From the NCBI GenBank assembly GCA_963697965.1, contig OY969108.1, positions 806,001-870,000 on the forward strand: a DNA stretch of 64,000 bases. Direction: 5' to 3'. Origin of the DNA: JAPLJC01 sp963697965 (lineage in GTDB: Bacteria > Desulfobacterota > Desulfobaccia > Desulfobaccales > 0-14-0-80-60-11). The notes beneath the pieces were generated by a model. That model was not told where the DNA came from. It saw only the letters and a program-made list of their open reading frames with translations, and ran no database searches. The position numbers and the translations under genes are program-made. Positions 8,364 through 17,467 of this stretch are shown piece after piece (positions within the stretch are counted from its first letter, which is position 1; every line of letters starts with the position of its first letter).

Positions 8364-9137
8364 TCATAAAAATCTGGGCTGGCGCTTTTCCAGAAAGGCC
8401 GCGGCGCCCTCTTTGGCGTCCGGAGAGGCAAAACAGAGGGCAAAGGCATCGGCCTCCAGGGCGCAGGCGTTTTTCAAATCGAGGTCAAAACCGCGGTCAA
8501 TGGTCTGTTTGACGGCCCGTAAAGAGAGACGCCCTTTGGCTGCCAGGCCCCGGGCCACCTTGAGGCATTCCTCCATGAAGCTGGCGGCTGGGAAGACCCG
8601 GGCCGCCAACCCGATGGTCCTGGCCTCGGCGGCGTCGATGATGCGGCCGGTGAGGCATAACTCCTTGGCCAGACCCTTACCCACCAGGCGGGCCAGGCGC
8701 TGAGTGCCGCCAAAGCCGGGGATGATTCCCAGGTTGATCTCGGGCTGCCCGAATCTGGCCTCTTCCGAAGCATAGATGATATCGCAGGCCATGGCCATTT
8801 CGCAACCGCCCCCCAGGGCAAAGCCATTGACGCAGGCGATCACCGGGATGGGCAATTGCTCCAGCTTAGAGGCCACCACCTGGCCGAAATCGGCAAATTG
8901 TCTGGCCGCCAGGGGATCGAACTTAAGAAAGACATTGATGTCCGCCCCGGCAATGAAGGCCCGGCCCTGGCCGGTCATCAACAAGACCCGGATCTCCGGG
9001 TTTTGGGCCGTCTGATCCAAGACCGCGGCAACCTCCGCCATGGTTTCGGCATTCAGGGCATTCAGTTTTTCGGGGCGGTTGAAGGTCAGAGTGGCGATCC
9101 CGTCCTCATTGGTGAACAGCAGGGTTTTGTAGGACAT
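8364..9137 (-). CDS. Enoyl-CoA hydratase (crotonase family)
   Basis: 257 residues from the ATG at 9137, which has GGGAGGT at good distance; a 30-codon upstream extension is open but unsupported. Oxyanion-hole motifs are present: AFIAGADINVF (about 62-72) and NGFALGGGCEMAMACDI (about 105-121). The two family glutamates are in place, one in this region (GGGCEMA) and one in FGQPEINLGIIPGFGG. It should hydrate crotonyl-CoA or a related enoyl-CoA to the 3-hydroxyacyl-CoA. In this cluster it supplies the step between the acyl-CoA dehydrogenases and the 3-hydroxyacyl-CoA dehydrogenase at 22.3-23.2 kb. Confidence 0.93.
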   Translation of the reverse strand: MSYKTLLFTNEDGIATLTFNRPEKLNALNAETMAEVAAVLDQTAQNPEIRVLLMTGQGRAFIAGADINVFLKFDPLAARQFADFGQVVASKLEQLPIPVIACVNGFALGGGCEMAMACDIIYASEEARFGQPEINLGIIPGFGGTQRLARLVGKGLAKELCLTGRIIDAAEARTIGLAARVFPAASFMEECLKVARGLAAKGRLSLRAVKQTIDRGFDLDLKNACALEADAFALCFASPDAKEGAAAFLEKRQPRFL

Positions 9138-9251
9138 CACGACCTCCCGATCCGGAAAGGATTCCGGCCGCAGATATTTTCCAGGGCAGCGGCGGAGATA
9201 ACCGCGCCAGGCTGGCGCCGGAGGCAAATCCCAAGGCGCACGCCGCCTGCC

Positions 9252-9839
9252 TCAGGTTTGGTGGAACTCGCTTTCAGCCGGCGCCAGCGATTTGATCATC
9301 AAGACGATATCCGATTCCTGGCCGGCCCTGTCCATGGCAAAGCCTTCCAGGACCGCAGCCTTGGCAAATCCCAATTTTTCAAACAGGTAAAAGGCCTTGT
9401 TCAATTTCGGCGGAATCTCCGCGGTAAGCTGCTCCAAACCCATTTGGACCGCAACCTCCTCCAGGGTTTGCAGCAGCAGGGTCCCCAAACCCTTGGCCCG
9501 GTATTGGGAGTCGGTGGACAGACGCACTTCGGCCTGGTGCCTGGTCCAGGCGCTGAGGTTGAATTGCAGCAAGGCGCCGCCGACAATCCGGTCCTCATGA
9601 AGGGCAATCAGGGGCAGAACGATGTCGTAGTCCAGGTTTTCCATCAGGTTTTCCATGACCTTGGGGTCGGTCACCTCTTCTTTCAGTTCCACTCTCTCTT
9701 CCGGGGCCAGGCTTTGGAAATAGGCCAGGAAGGCCTGCTCATCATCTTTCAGCAGAGGACGCACGGTGATGGGGGTGCCATCCTCCAAATTGATTTTCTT
9801 GGGGAAATCTTTAATCAGAATGTCTGCAAGGTTACTCAT
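9252..9839 (-). CDS. GNAT family N-acetyltransferase
   Basis: 195 residues from the ATG at 9839 (ribosome binding site GGGAGA); the longer open frame upstream is antisense to the thiolase gene and is not coding. The acetyl-CoA binding motif is YRAKGLGTLLLQTL, after the strand HQAEVRLST. The N-terminus, PKKINLEDGTPITVRPLLKDD, is shared with the second GNAT at 11.1-11.6 kb (PKKVTLEDGASLILRPMTRDD), so the two are paralogues. Proteins of this kind sit beside acyl-CoA genes in anaerobic fatty-acid degraders and may acetylate lysines of the neighbouring enzymes. That role is inference here. Confidence 0.85.
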   Translation of the reverse strand: MSNLADILIKDFPKKINLEDGTPITVRPLLKDDEQAFLAYFQSLAPEERVELKEEVTDPKVMENLMENLDYDIVLPLIALHEDRIVGGALLQFNLSAWTRHQAEVRLSTDSQYRAKGLGTLLLQTLEEVAVQMGLEQLTAEIPPKLNKAFYLFEKLGFAKAAVLEGFAMDRAGQESDIVLMIKSLAPAESEFHQT

Positions 9840-9868
9840 AGCGGTCTCCCGGGGCAAGCTTGGATGAA

Positions 9869-11062
9869 TCAGTAATACCAACTGCGTTCGACGATCATGG
9901 TAAAGCCCATGCCGCCGCCGACGCAGAGAGCGGCCAACCCCACGCTTGCCTGCCGCTTTTGCATCTCGTAGAGCAGGGTAACCATGATCCGGGTGCCGCT
10001 GCAGCCGACGGGATGCCCCAGGGCGATGGCCCCACCATTGACATTGACGATTTCGGGGTCCATGTTCAATTCCCTCAGGCAGGCGATACTTTGTGCCGCA
10101 AAGGCCTCGTTGAGTTCCACCAGATCGATGGGTTTGCCCAGGACCTCTTTGGCCTTGGCCACGGCATGGCGGACCGCGTAAATAGGTCCCATGCCCATCA
10201 ATTCCGGCTCGCAACCCTGGCAGTCATAGGAGACGATCCTGGCCAGGGGCCTGATGCCCATCTTCAAGGCCTTTTCTTCGGACATGACCAGCACCGCGGC
10301 GGCCCCGTCGTTGATCCCCGAAGAGTTGCCCGCGGTGACCGTGCCGTCTTCGCGAAAGGCCGGGGGGAGTTTGGCCAGTTTTTCCATACTGGTGCCGAAC
10401 CTGGGAAATTCGTCGGTATCGAAGACGGTGGGGGGCCCTTTTTTTTGGGGCACCTCCACCGGAACGATCTCATCCCGGAAGCGGCCGGATTTGATGGCCT
10501 GCTCCGCCTTGCGCTGGCTGTCCAGGGCAAAGGCGTCCTGCTCTTCCCGGGTGAGGTGGAACTTATCCGCCACGTTTTCGGCGGTGATGCCCATGTGGGT
10601 GTCGCCAAAGCAGCACCAGAGGCCGTCTTGAATCACGACGTCGATGAGCTGGCCGTGGCCCATGCGCTGGCCCCAACGGGTTTGACTCAGCAGGAAGGGA
10701 GCCTGGCTCATGGACTCCATGCCCCCGGCTACGATGATCTCGGAATCACCCGCCCGGATGGCCTGAGTGGCCATGATGATGGACTCCAGGCCGGAGCCGC
10801 AGACCACGTTCATAGTCATGGCCGGGGTGTATTGGGAGATGCCGGCGTTGGCGGCCGCCTGCCGGGCCGGGTTTTGCCCCTGGCCCGCCTGCAGCACGTT
10901 GCCCATAATTACCTGGTCCACTTTTTCCTGGCGAATCCGGGCGCGGCGCAAAAGTTCCTTAATGACTATGCCTCCCAGATGCGCGGCCGGCAGGTCCTTC
11001 AAGGTCCCGCCAAAACTGCCGATGGCGGTCCGCACCGCGCTGGCGATTACTACCTGGCGCAT
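9869..11062 (-). CDS. Acetyl-CoA acetyltransferase (thiolase II)
   Basis: 397 residues. The nucleophilic Cys88 is in NVVCGSGLESI; the second active-site pieces are GHPVGCSG and ALCVGGGMG near the C-terminus. The length and the full set of motifs fit a degradative/biosynthetic thiolase such as acetoacetyl-CoA thiolase, which cleaves 3-ketobutyryl-CoA to two acetyl-CoA. The ATG has AGGAGGATCT in front. It lies between the two GNAT genes with spacers of 29 and 21 bases, so the three are co-transcribed. Confidence 0.96.
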   Translation of the reverse strand: MRQVVIASAVRTAIGSFGGTLKDLPAAHLGGIVIKELLRRARIRQEKVDQVIMGNVLQAGQGQNPARQAAANAGISQYTPAMTMNVVCGSGLESIIMATQAIRAGDSEIIVAGGMESMSQAPFLLSQTRWGQRMGHGQLIDVVIQDGLWCCFGDTHMGITAENVADKFHLTREEQDAFALDSQRKAEQAIKSGRFRDEIVPVEVPQKKGPPTVFDTDEFPRFGTSMEKLAKLPPAFREDGTVTAGNSSGINDGAAAVLVMSEEKALKMGIRPLARIVSYDCQGCEPELMGMGPIYAVRHAVAKAKEVLGKPIDLVELNEAFAAQSIACLRELNMDPEIVNVNGGAIALGHPVGCSGTRIMVTLLYEMQKRQASVGLAALCVGGGMGFTMIVERSWYY

Positions 11063-11083
11063 AGATCCTCCTTTCCTCGGATA

Positions 11084-11638
11084 CTAATTGGCCCCGGGGG
11101 TTAATTCCTTCACCAGCAGGGCGATATCGGCATACCTTTTATCGTGAACATCTTTGACGTAGTTTTTTAATTCCGTCGCCAGGCCGAACCCCGCTCTTTC
11201 AAAGTACTGGATGACGGGTTTCTGGGTGGTGACGATCCTGGCCAGCAGCTTTTTCACCCCGTGGCCGGCGGCCAGCTTAGACAGCTCTTTAAGGAGCAAA
11301 TCCCCCAGACCGCGGCCTTGGAACTCCGGGGTAATGGTGACCCGGACTTCGGCGATATGGCGTCCCCAGCCGAAGGTTTGGAAGTGGAGCGTGGCATTGG
11401 CCACGATCCTGCCCTCGTATTCCGCCAGAACGGGGAGAACCCGGTCGTAGTTGAGATTGCGGGCCCATTTCTCCAGCAGCTTGCGGTCGGTGACATCATT
11501 GCCGAGCCAGCGGCGGTTTTCCTCCGGCAGGCTGATAAAAAAACTGTAGAGGGCGTATTGATCGTCCCTGGTCATGGGTCTCAAGATGAGACTGGCGCCA
11601 TCTTCAAGGGTTACCTTCTTGGGATATGCTTCGAACAT
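11084..11638 (-). CDS. GNAT family N-acetyltransferase (paralogue)
   Basis: 184 residues. Same architecture as the GNAT at 9.3-9.8 kb: an N-terminal LEDGASLILRPMTRDD segment, a beta strand AEVRVTITPEF, then the acetyl-CoA loop QGRGLGDLLLKEL. In multidomain bacterial Pat-type protein acetyltransferases a similar GNAT domain acetylates acyl-CoA synthetases; here the domain stands alone with no acyl-CoA synthetase (NDP-forming) part. Its place between an acyl-CoA dehydrogenase and a thiolase suggests control of these enzymes, but small-molecule substrates are not excluded. Confidence 0.83.
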   Translation of the reverse strand: MFEAYPKKVTLEDGASLILRPMTRDDQYALYSFFISLPEENRRWLGNDVTDRKLLEKWARNLNYDRVLPVLAEYEGRIVANATLHFQTFGWGRHIAEVRVTITPEFQGRGLGDLLLKELSKLAAGHGVKKLLARIVTTQKPVIQYFERAGFGLATELKNYVKDVHDKRYADIALLVKELTPGAN

Positions 11639-11692
11639 GTCTTGATCCTATCCCCTTCTTTAATTAAGGCTTGCCAGCAAGCCGGTAGCCGC

Positions 11693-12850
11693 CTAGAGCG
11701 TGTTAGCAATCACCAGGCGCATGATTTCGTTGGTGCCTTCGTAGATCTGGGTAATCTTGGCGTCCCGCATCATCCGCTCCACTGGAAATTCCTTGATGAA
11801 GCCGTAACCTCCCAGCACCTGGACCGCTTCTGTGGCAACCCACATGGCCACGTCGCCGCAAAGGCACTTGGACATGGCGCTCAGGCGAATCAATTGGGAG
11901 CTGATGCGGCTCATGTCCTTGGGCTGCTCCTCGAAAAGGCTGCAGGTCTTGTAGAGCAATTGCCGGGCGGCTTCCGTGCGCATGGCCATGTCGGCCAGCT
12001 TGAAGCCCACCCCCTGATGCTGGATAATGGGCCGGCCGAAGGTTTCCCTCTCCTTGGCGTAGGCCACGGCGTGATCCAGTGCCCCGGCGGCGATGCCCAG
12101 GGCCTGGGCGGCGATGCCCAGGCGGGAAAAATCGAGGGTCTTCATCATCACCTTAAAGCCCTCGCCCTCCTGGCCCAGTAGGTTGGCCGCCGGTACCCGG
12201 CAGTCCTCAAAGACGAGTTCCACGGTGTCCGACCAGCGGATCCCCATCTTGTCCTCCTTTTTGCCCACGGAGAAGCCGGGAGTGCCCTTTGGCACCACCA
12301 AGACGCTGGAACCCTTGTGGGCCAAGACGCCGGGATCGGTGACGGCGTAGAGGGTGACGATTTCGGCCACGCCGCCATTGGAGATGAAGGTCTTGGTGCC
12401 GTTGATCACGTAAGAGTCGCCGTCCCTGACGGCCCGGCAGCGCAACCGGGCCACGTCGGAGCCGGCCGCGGGTTCGGTCAGACCAAAGGCAGCCAGTTGC
12501 TCACCGGAGGCCAGTTTGGGCAGGAACTCCTGCTTTTGGGCCTCGGAGCCGGCCAGCATGATGGGAAGGCTTCCCAGTTCCTGCACGGCCGGCACCAGCC
12601 CACAGGCCGCATCCACCCTGGACAGTTCCTCCACCGTGATGGCCAGGGCCAGCATCCCCGCCCCCGCCCCACCGTAGGCCTCGGGAAAATCGACGCCGAT
12701 GAGGCCGTTTTCCCGGAGCAGGGCCACCATCTCCCAGTCAAACTTGCCTTCGCGATCGCGTTGGGCCGCGCCGGGCTCCACCTGCTCCTTAGCCAGCCGC
12801 CGCACCATGTCCTGTAACATCCGCTGCTCTTCGGTCAGGTCATACTGCAT
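11693..12850 (-). CDS. Acyl-CoA dehydrogenase
   Basis: 385 residues from the ATG at 12850 (GGGGAAAAG upstream); 13 upstream codons are open but lack a site. FAD and substrate motifs: AAFGLTEPAAGSD (about 119-131), TKTFISNG, and the C-terminal VLGGYGFIKEFPVERMMRDAK. The catalytic base is the Glu of IYEGTNEIMR, the position used by butyryl-CoA and most other acyl-CoA dehydrogenases. A short-chain substrate (butyryl- or isobutyryl-CoA) fits the neighbouring isobutyryl-CoA mutase, but specificity cannot be read from the motifs. Electrons would go to EtfAB encoded downstream. Confidence 0.94.
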   Translation of the reverse strand: MQYDLTEEQRMLQDMVRRLAKEQVEPGAAQRDREGKFDWEMVALLRENGLIGVDFPEAYGGAGAGMLALAITVEELSRVDAACGLVPAVQELGSLPIMLAGSEAQKQEFLPKLASGEQLAAFGLTEPAAGSDVARLRCRAVRDGDSYVINGTKTFISNGGVAEIVTLYAVTDPGVLAHKGSSVLVVPKGTPGFSVGKKEDKMGIRWSDTVELVFEDCRVPAANLLGQEGEGFKVMMKTLDFSRLGIAAQALGIAAGALDHAVAYAKERETFGRPIIQHQGVGFKLADMAMRTEAARQLLYKTCSLFEEQPKDMSRISSQLIRLSAMSKCLCGDVAMWVATEAVQVLGGYGFIKEFPVERMMRDAKITQIYEGTNEIMRLVIANTL

Positions 12851-12915
12851 AACTTTTCCCCGCTTTCTTAATTCCCGACGATTTCTCACGGCCTCGCGTC
12901 CCGGCAGGCCGCCTG

Positions 12916-15900
12916 TTACATATTCCTCCGGTATTTGCCGCCGACCTCGTAGAGCACCTGGGTTATCTGGCCCAGGCTGGCCACTCTGACGGTTTCCAGC
13001 AATTCCGCAAAGATATTACCACCGCTCAGCACCGACTTTTTCAGGTAATCGAGGGCCGCCGCGCTTTTCTTCCGATTCCTTCGCTTAAACTCATTGAGAT
13101 TGTCCAGTTGGGCCCGCTTTTCCTCATAGGTGGCCCTGGTCAATAGAGTGGGCGGCCGGCAGTAATTTTCCCCGAGGGTATTGGGGCTGACATAGGTGTT
13201 GACGCCGATAATCGGGTACTCCCCGGTGTTCTTTTTGAGCTCGTAATAGAGGGACTCATCCTGGATTTTGCCCCGCTGGTAATAGGTTTCCATGGCGCCG
13301 AGCACCCCGCCGCGGCGGCTGAGGCTGTCGAACTCCTTCAGGACCGCCTCCTCCACCATGTCGGTCAATTTTTCCATGATAAAACTGCCCTGCAATGGGT
13401 TTTGATTTTTGAAGATGCCATATTCCTTGGTGATGATCAACTGAATCGCCATGGCCCGGCGCACCGATTCCTCGGTGGGGGTGGTGACGGCCTCGTCATA
13501 GGAATTGGTGTGCAGGGAATTGCAGTTATCCGTCAGGGCCATGAGGGCCTGGAGGGTGGTGCGGATATCGTTGAACTGCATATCCTGGGCGTGCAGGGAA
13601 CGTCCCGAGGTTTGCATATGGCATTTAAGCCTTTGGCTCGCCTCATTGGCCCCGTATTTGTATTTCATGGCGATGGACCAGATCCTGCGGGCCACCCGGA
13701 CAATCACGTTATACTCAGGGTCCATGCCGCTGGAGAAGAAGAAGGAGAGGTTTTTGGCAAAGTCATCTATCGCCATGCCGCGGCTGAGGTAATATTCTGC
13801 ATAGGTAAAGGCATTGGACAGGGTGAAGGCCAATTGGGATACCGGGTTGGCCCCGGCTTCGGCAATGTGGTAGCCGCTGATGCTGACCGAATAGAAATTC
13901 CTGACCTGGTGATCGATAAAATACTGCTGGACATCGCCCATGAGACGCAGGGCGAAGGGGACGGAGAAGATACAGGAGTTTTGCCCTTGATCTTCCTTCA
14001 AGATGTCCGCCTGCACAGTGCCGCGGACGTTCGCCAGGACTGATTGGCGAATCCGGCCCGCTTCGGCGGGATCGGGGTCGCGGCCGTTTTCTTCTCTAAA
14101 TTTGTCGAGCTGCTGGTCGATGGCGGTATTGAAAAAGAAGGCCAGGAGGATGGGCGCCGGCCCATTCACCGTCATGGACACACTGGTATTGGGGGCGCAG
14201 AGATCAAAGCCCTTGTAGAGCTTTTTCATATCCTCCAGGGTGCAGATGCTGACGCCGCTTTCGCCGATCTTCCCAAAGATATCCGGCTCTTCGGCCGGGT
14301 CTTCACCATACAGGGTGAGGGAATCGAAGGCGGTGCTCAACCGCTTGGCGTCATCCTCCTGGGTCAGGTAGTGAAACCTGGCGTTGGTCCGCTCCGGCGG
14401 GCCTTCTCCGGCAAATTGCCGCTTCGGATCCTCTCCCTCCCTCCGGAAGGGAAAGACACCGGCGGTATAGGGGAAATAGCCGGGTAAATTCTCCTTGCGG
14501 AGCCATTTCACGGTTTCTGCGAGGCTGTCAAAATCGGGCACGGCTATCTTGGGAATCCTTAAACCGGAGAGCGATTCGCTGTAAAGTTGGGTCCGGTTGA
14601 CCTTATCCCTGATTTTTACCTCAAATTCGTCCTGGGAGTATTGCTCCCTGATTTCTGTCCATTTGGACAGGGCGTCGATAATTTCAGGATCGATCTTTTT
14701 CTCCGCCTCTGCCGCCTGGTCGGCCAAATCGAGCCCCAGCTCCCGGTTGACGGTTTGAATGGCCTCCAACCTTTTCAGTTGCCGGGTGGCCTGCCTGGTT
14801 TGGTCATGGTAGGCGCGAATGGCGCCGGCGATTTCGCTTAGATAATGGCGCCGCGGGGTGGGCAGGATGGCAGACCTGGCCGATTCCTCCAGCGAATAGC
14901 TCACAGCCCTGGGAATGGGCCAATCGATCAGGCCCTTTTCTTTCAAGGCCGACAACACCTTTTCAAAGAAGGCATTAAGGCCGGGGTCCTGGAAGTTGCT
15001 GGCCACGGTGCCGATGATGGGCAGCGTCTCATCCGGAGTCCCAAAGATATTGTGATTGCGCCGGTATTGCTTCCTGACTTCCCGCAGGGCATCGAGGGAA
15101 TTCTTATGGTCAAACTTGTTGATGGCGATGAGATCGGCAAAATCGAGCATGTCGATCTTTTCCAGTTGCGAGGGGGCCCCAAATTCGGCGGTCATCACAT
15201 AGATGGCCAGGTCGACGAACCTGGTGATGGAGGCGTCCCCCTGGCCGATGCCGGGAGTCTCGACGATGATCAGGTCATAGCCCGCGGCCTTGAGGATATT
15301 GATGGAATCTTCCAGGGCCAGCGACAGTTCGCTGGTCGATTCCCGGGTGGCCAGGGAGCGCATGAAGACCTTTTCCGGGTTGACAAAATTCATGCGGATG
15401 CGGTCGCCCAGCAGGGCGCCGCCGGTTTTCTTCCGGGTCGGGTCTATGGCAATGATGGCCATGGATTTATCCGGATAGTGGATCATGAAGCGGCGGATAA
15501 ACTCGTCTTCCAGGGAGCTCTTGCCGCAGCCGCCGGTGCCGGTGATGCCGACGATGGCCGAGGTCTTCGGGGCCCGCGGCAACTCCTTCCCGATCCGGGC
15601 GAAGTCATGGCCATTGCTTTTATAATGGTTTTCCGCCAGAGAAATGAGCTGGGTCACCACAAAGCTCTGGCGCTGGCGAACCTTTTCTTGCCAATCTCGG
15701 GGAAGGGGCGGAAATTTTACAGTGGCCGCCTTATCCATCATATCCTGAATGATGCCGAGCAGTCCCAGTTTCTGGCCGTCTTCCGGGGAATAGATCCTGG
15801 TAATCCCATAGTCTTCGAGTTCCCGGATTTCCTCAGGGACGATAACCCCGCCGCCGCCGCCGAAGATCTTGATGAAGCCGGCGCCGTTCTGATCCAAAAG

Positions 15901-16158
15901 GTCCTTAACATATTTAAAGAATTCGATATGCCCGCCCTGGTAAGAGCTGACCGCAATGCCGTGTACTCCCTCCTGGATGGCCGTATAGACAATCTCTTTG
16001 GCGGAACGATTATGCCCCAGGTGGATGACCTCGGCGCCGGCCCGCTGCAGCAGGCGGCGGAAAACATTGATGGAGGCGTCATGGCCGTCGAACAGGGTGG
16101 TGGCGGTGACAAACCGCACCCTGGCTTGACTCGCTTTTTTAGCCGATTCTTTTGGCAT
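12916..16158 (-). CDS. icmF: Fused isobutyryl-CoA mutase
   Basis: 1080 residues, three parts in one chain: B12-binding domain (1-140, with D24-G-H26-DAS), G-protein chaperone of the MeaB type (about 195-420, P-loop GTGGCGKS at 207-214) and a mutase barrel (about 520-1080). The two substrate-pocket positions are diagnostic. In methylmalonyl-CoA mutase a Tyr and an Arg hold the carboxylate; here the segments read YTAGVFPF (Phe) and DQGQNSCIF (Gln726 in place of the Arg), as in IcmF. The expected reaction is isobutyryl-CoA to n-butyryl-CoA with adenosylcobalamin; IcmF enzymes also interconvert pivalyl- and isovaleryl-CoA. The built-in GTPase guards cofactor loading. It lies between two acyl-CoA dehydrogenase genes. 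Confidence 0.95.
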   Translation of the reverse strand: MPKESAKKASQARVRFVTATTLFDGHDASINVFRRLLQRAGAEVIHLGHNRSAKEIVYTAIQEGVHGIAVSSYQGGHIEFFKYVKDLLDQNGAGFIKIFGGGGGVIVPEEIRELEDYGITRIYSPEDGQKLGLLGIIQDMMDKAATVKFPPLPRDWQEKVRQRQSFVVTQLISLAENHYKSNGHDFARIGKELPRAPKTSAIVGITGTGGCGKSSLEDEFIRRFMIHYPDKSMAIIAIDPTRKKTGGALLGDRIRMNFVNPEKVFMRSLATRESTSELSLALEDSINILKAAGYDLIIVETPGIGQGDASITRFVDLAIYVMTAEFGAPSQLEKIDMLDFADLIAINKFDHKNSLDALREVRKQYRRNHNIFGTPDETLPIIGTVASNFQDPGLNAFFEKVLSALKEKGLIDWPIPRAVSYSLEESARSAILPTPRRHYLSEIAGAIRAYHDQTRQATRQLKRLEAIQTVNRELGLDLADQAAEAEKKIDPEIIDALSKWTEIREQYSQDEFEVKIRDKVNRTQLYSESLSGLRIPKIAVPDFDSLAETVKWLRKENLPGYFPYTAGVFPFRREGEDPKRQFAGEGPPERTNARFHYLTQEDDAKRLSTAFDSLTLYGEDPAEEPDIFGKIGESGVSICTLEDMKKLYKGFDLCAPNTSVSMTVNGPAPILLAFFFNTAIDQQLDKFREENGRDPDPAEAGRIRQSVLANVRGTVQADILKEDQGQNSCIFSVPFALRLMGDVQQYFIDHQVRNFYSVSISGYHIAEAGANPVSQLAFTLSNAFTYAEYYLSRGMAIDDFAKNLSFFFSSGMDPEYNVIVRVARRIWSIAMKYKYGANEASQRLKCHMQTSGRSLHAQDMQFNDIRTTLQALMALTDNCNSLHTNSYDEAVTTPTEESVRRAMAIQLIITKEYGIFKNQNPLQGSFIMEKLTDMVEEAVLKEFDSLSRRGGVLGAMETYYQRGKIQDESLYYELKKNTGEYPIIGVNTYVSPNTLGENYCRPPTLLTRATYEEKRAQLDNLNEFKRRNRKKSAAALDYLKKSVLSGGNIFAELLETVRVASLGQITQVLYEVGGKYRRNM

Positions 16159-16199
16159 CGTCCAATCCCCAAAAAAAATTGCTGAGTGAAGGTATCAGG

Positions 16200-17348
16200 T
16201 CAGCGGAGTAATTCCCTGGCAATGATCATGCGTTGAATCTCGCTGGTGCCCTCGTAAATGGTGGTCACCCGCACGTCCCGGGCCAACCGCTCCACCGGGT
16301 ATTCCTGGGAATAACCGTAACCGCCCAGGATCTGCACGGCGTCGTAGCAGGCCCGGTTGGCCGCCTCGGTGGCATAGAGCTTGGCCATGGAAGCCTCTTT
16401 GGAAAAGGGTTCCCCCTGATCCTTGCGGTGGGCCGCCTGGAGCAAAAGCAGGCGGGCAGCCTCCAGCTCGGTGTAGCGGTTGGCGAGCATCCACTGGATC
16501 GCCTGAAATTGGGCGATGGGGTAGCCGAACTGCACCCGCTCTTTGGCGTAATTTTTGGCATAATCCATGGCCCCCAGACCGATCCCCAAGGCCATGGAGC
16601 CGATACCGATGCGCCCGCCGGCCAGTTCGGCCAGGGCCAGGCGAAAGCCGCCGTTGAGCTCACCTAACAGATTTTCTTTAGGCACCCGGCAGTCTTCCAG
16701 GATCAATTCATTGGTGGGAGAGCCCTTCTGGCCCATTTTCGGCTCATTTTTGCCGACGGCAAACCCCGGAAACCCCGGCTCCACCAGAAAGACGCTGATC
16801 CCCTTGCCTTTGGGGGCCTCACTGTCGGTGACCGCCCAGACCACAAAAACTCCGGCAAACTCACCGCTGCTGATGAAGATCTTGCGGCCGTTGAGGACCC
16901 AGTGGCCGCCATCGAGCCTGGCCGTGACGCGCATGCCGGCGGGATCGGAGCCGGCCGTGGCTTCGGTGAGGCCAAAACCGCCCGCCGGATATTCGCCGCT
17001 CACGAGCGGCGGCAGGTAGCGGCGCCGCTGCTCCTCGGTGCCCACCGACTGGATCACCTCCCCCACCATATTCGTCACCGAAGTGGTCACCGTGGTGGCG
17101 GCGCAGCCCTTGCCCAGCTCGGTCATGGCCAGACTGAAGGCCACGGCGGTGGTTTCGGAGCCGCCGTATTCGGCGCGGACGTTCAGCCCCATGAAACCGA
17201 GATGGGCCAGCTTTTTGAGGTTGGCGAGCAAAATGCCGCGGTCTTGGGTGCGGTCCAATTCCGCCGCCCGGGGACGCAATTCCCGTATGGCAAATTTCGT
17301 CGCCATTTCCTGGGTCATGCGTTCTTCGTCACTCAATTCAAATTGCAT
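16200..17348 (-). CDS. Acyl-CoA dehydrogenase (second)
   Basis: 382 residues. Motifs: AGGFGLTEATAGSDPAG (about 123-139), GRKIFISSG and QILGGYGYSQEYPVERLARD, with the catalytic Glu in IYEGTSEIQRM. This is the common short-chain acyl-CoA dehydrogenase plan, with the base on the C-terminal helix. A GAGGGAACAG site precedes the ATG. It is 41 bases upstream of icmF's neighbourhood order (gene before icmF would be transcribed first) and so part of the same transcript. With two dehydrogenases flanking the mutase, one may handle butyryl-CoA and the other a branched substrate such as isobutyryl-CoA or 2-methylbutyryl-CoA. Confidence 0.93.
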   Translation of the reverse strand: MQFELSDEERMTQEMATKFAIRELRPRAAELDRTQDRGILLANLKKLAHLGFMGLNVRAEYGGSETTAVAFSLAMTELGKGCAATTVTTSVTNMVGEVIQSVGTEEQRRRYLPPLVSGEYPAGGFGLTEATAGSDPAGMRVTARLDGGHWVLNGRKIFISSGEFAGVFVVWAVTDSEAPKGKGISVFLVEPGFPGFAVGKNEPKMGQKGSPTNELILEDCRVPKENLLGELNGGFRLALAELAGGRIGIGSMALGIGLGAMDYAKNYAKERVQFGYPIAQFQAIQWMLANRYTELEAARLLLLQAAHRKDQGEPFSKEASMAKLYATEAANRACYDAVQILGGYGYSQEYPVERLARDVRVTTIYEGTSEIQRMIIARELLR

Positions 17349-17467
17349 CTGTTCCCTCGCAGCCAGCAGGCCGGTGAACGACTCCCGATCAGTACGAAAT
17401 GTCCTTCTCAGCGAAGCGCAGCATTCGGCCTCTCCGGACTGTTTCCTGCGCCTGGCCCAGGATGACC

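Noticed and set aside
9840..10214. N-terminal 125-codon extension of the first GNAT
   Set aside because: It overlaps the thiolase gene in the same direction in a different frame and has no ribosome binding site; the ATG at 9839 with GGGAGA is better.
12916..16158. Methylmalonyl-CoA mutase
   Set aside because: Fused G-protein domain and the Phe/Gln pocket identify IcmF instead.
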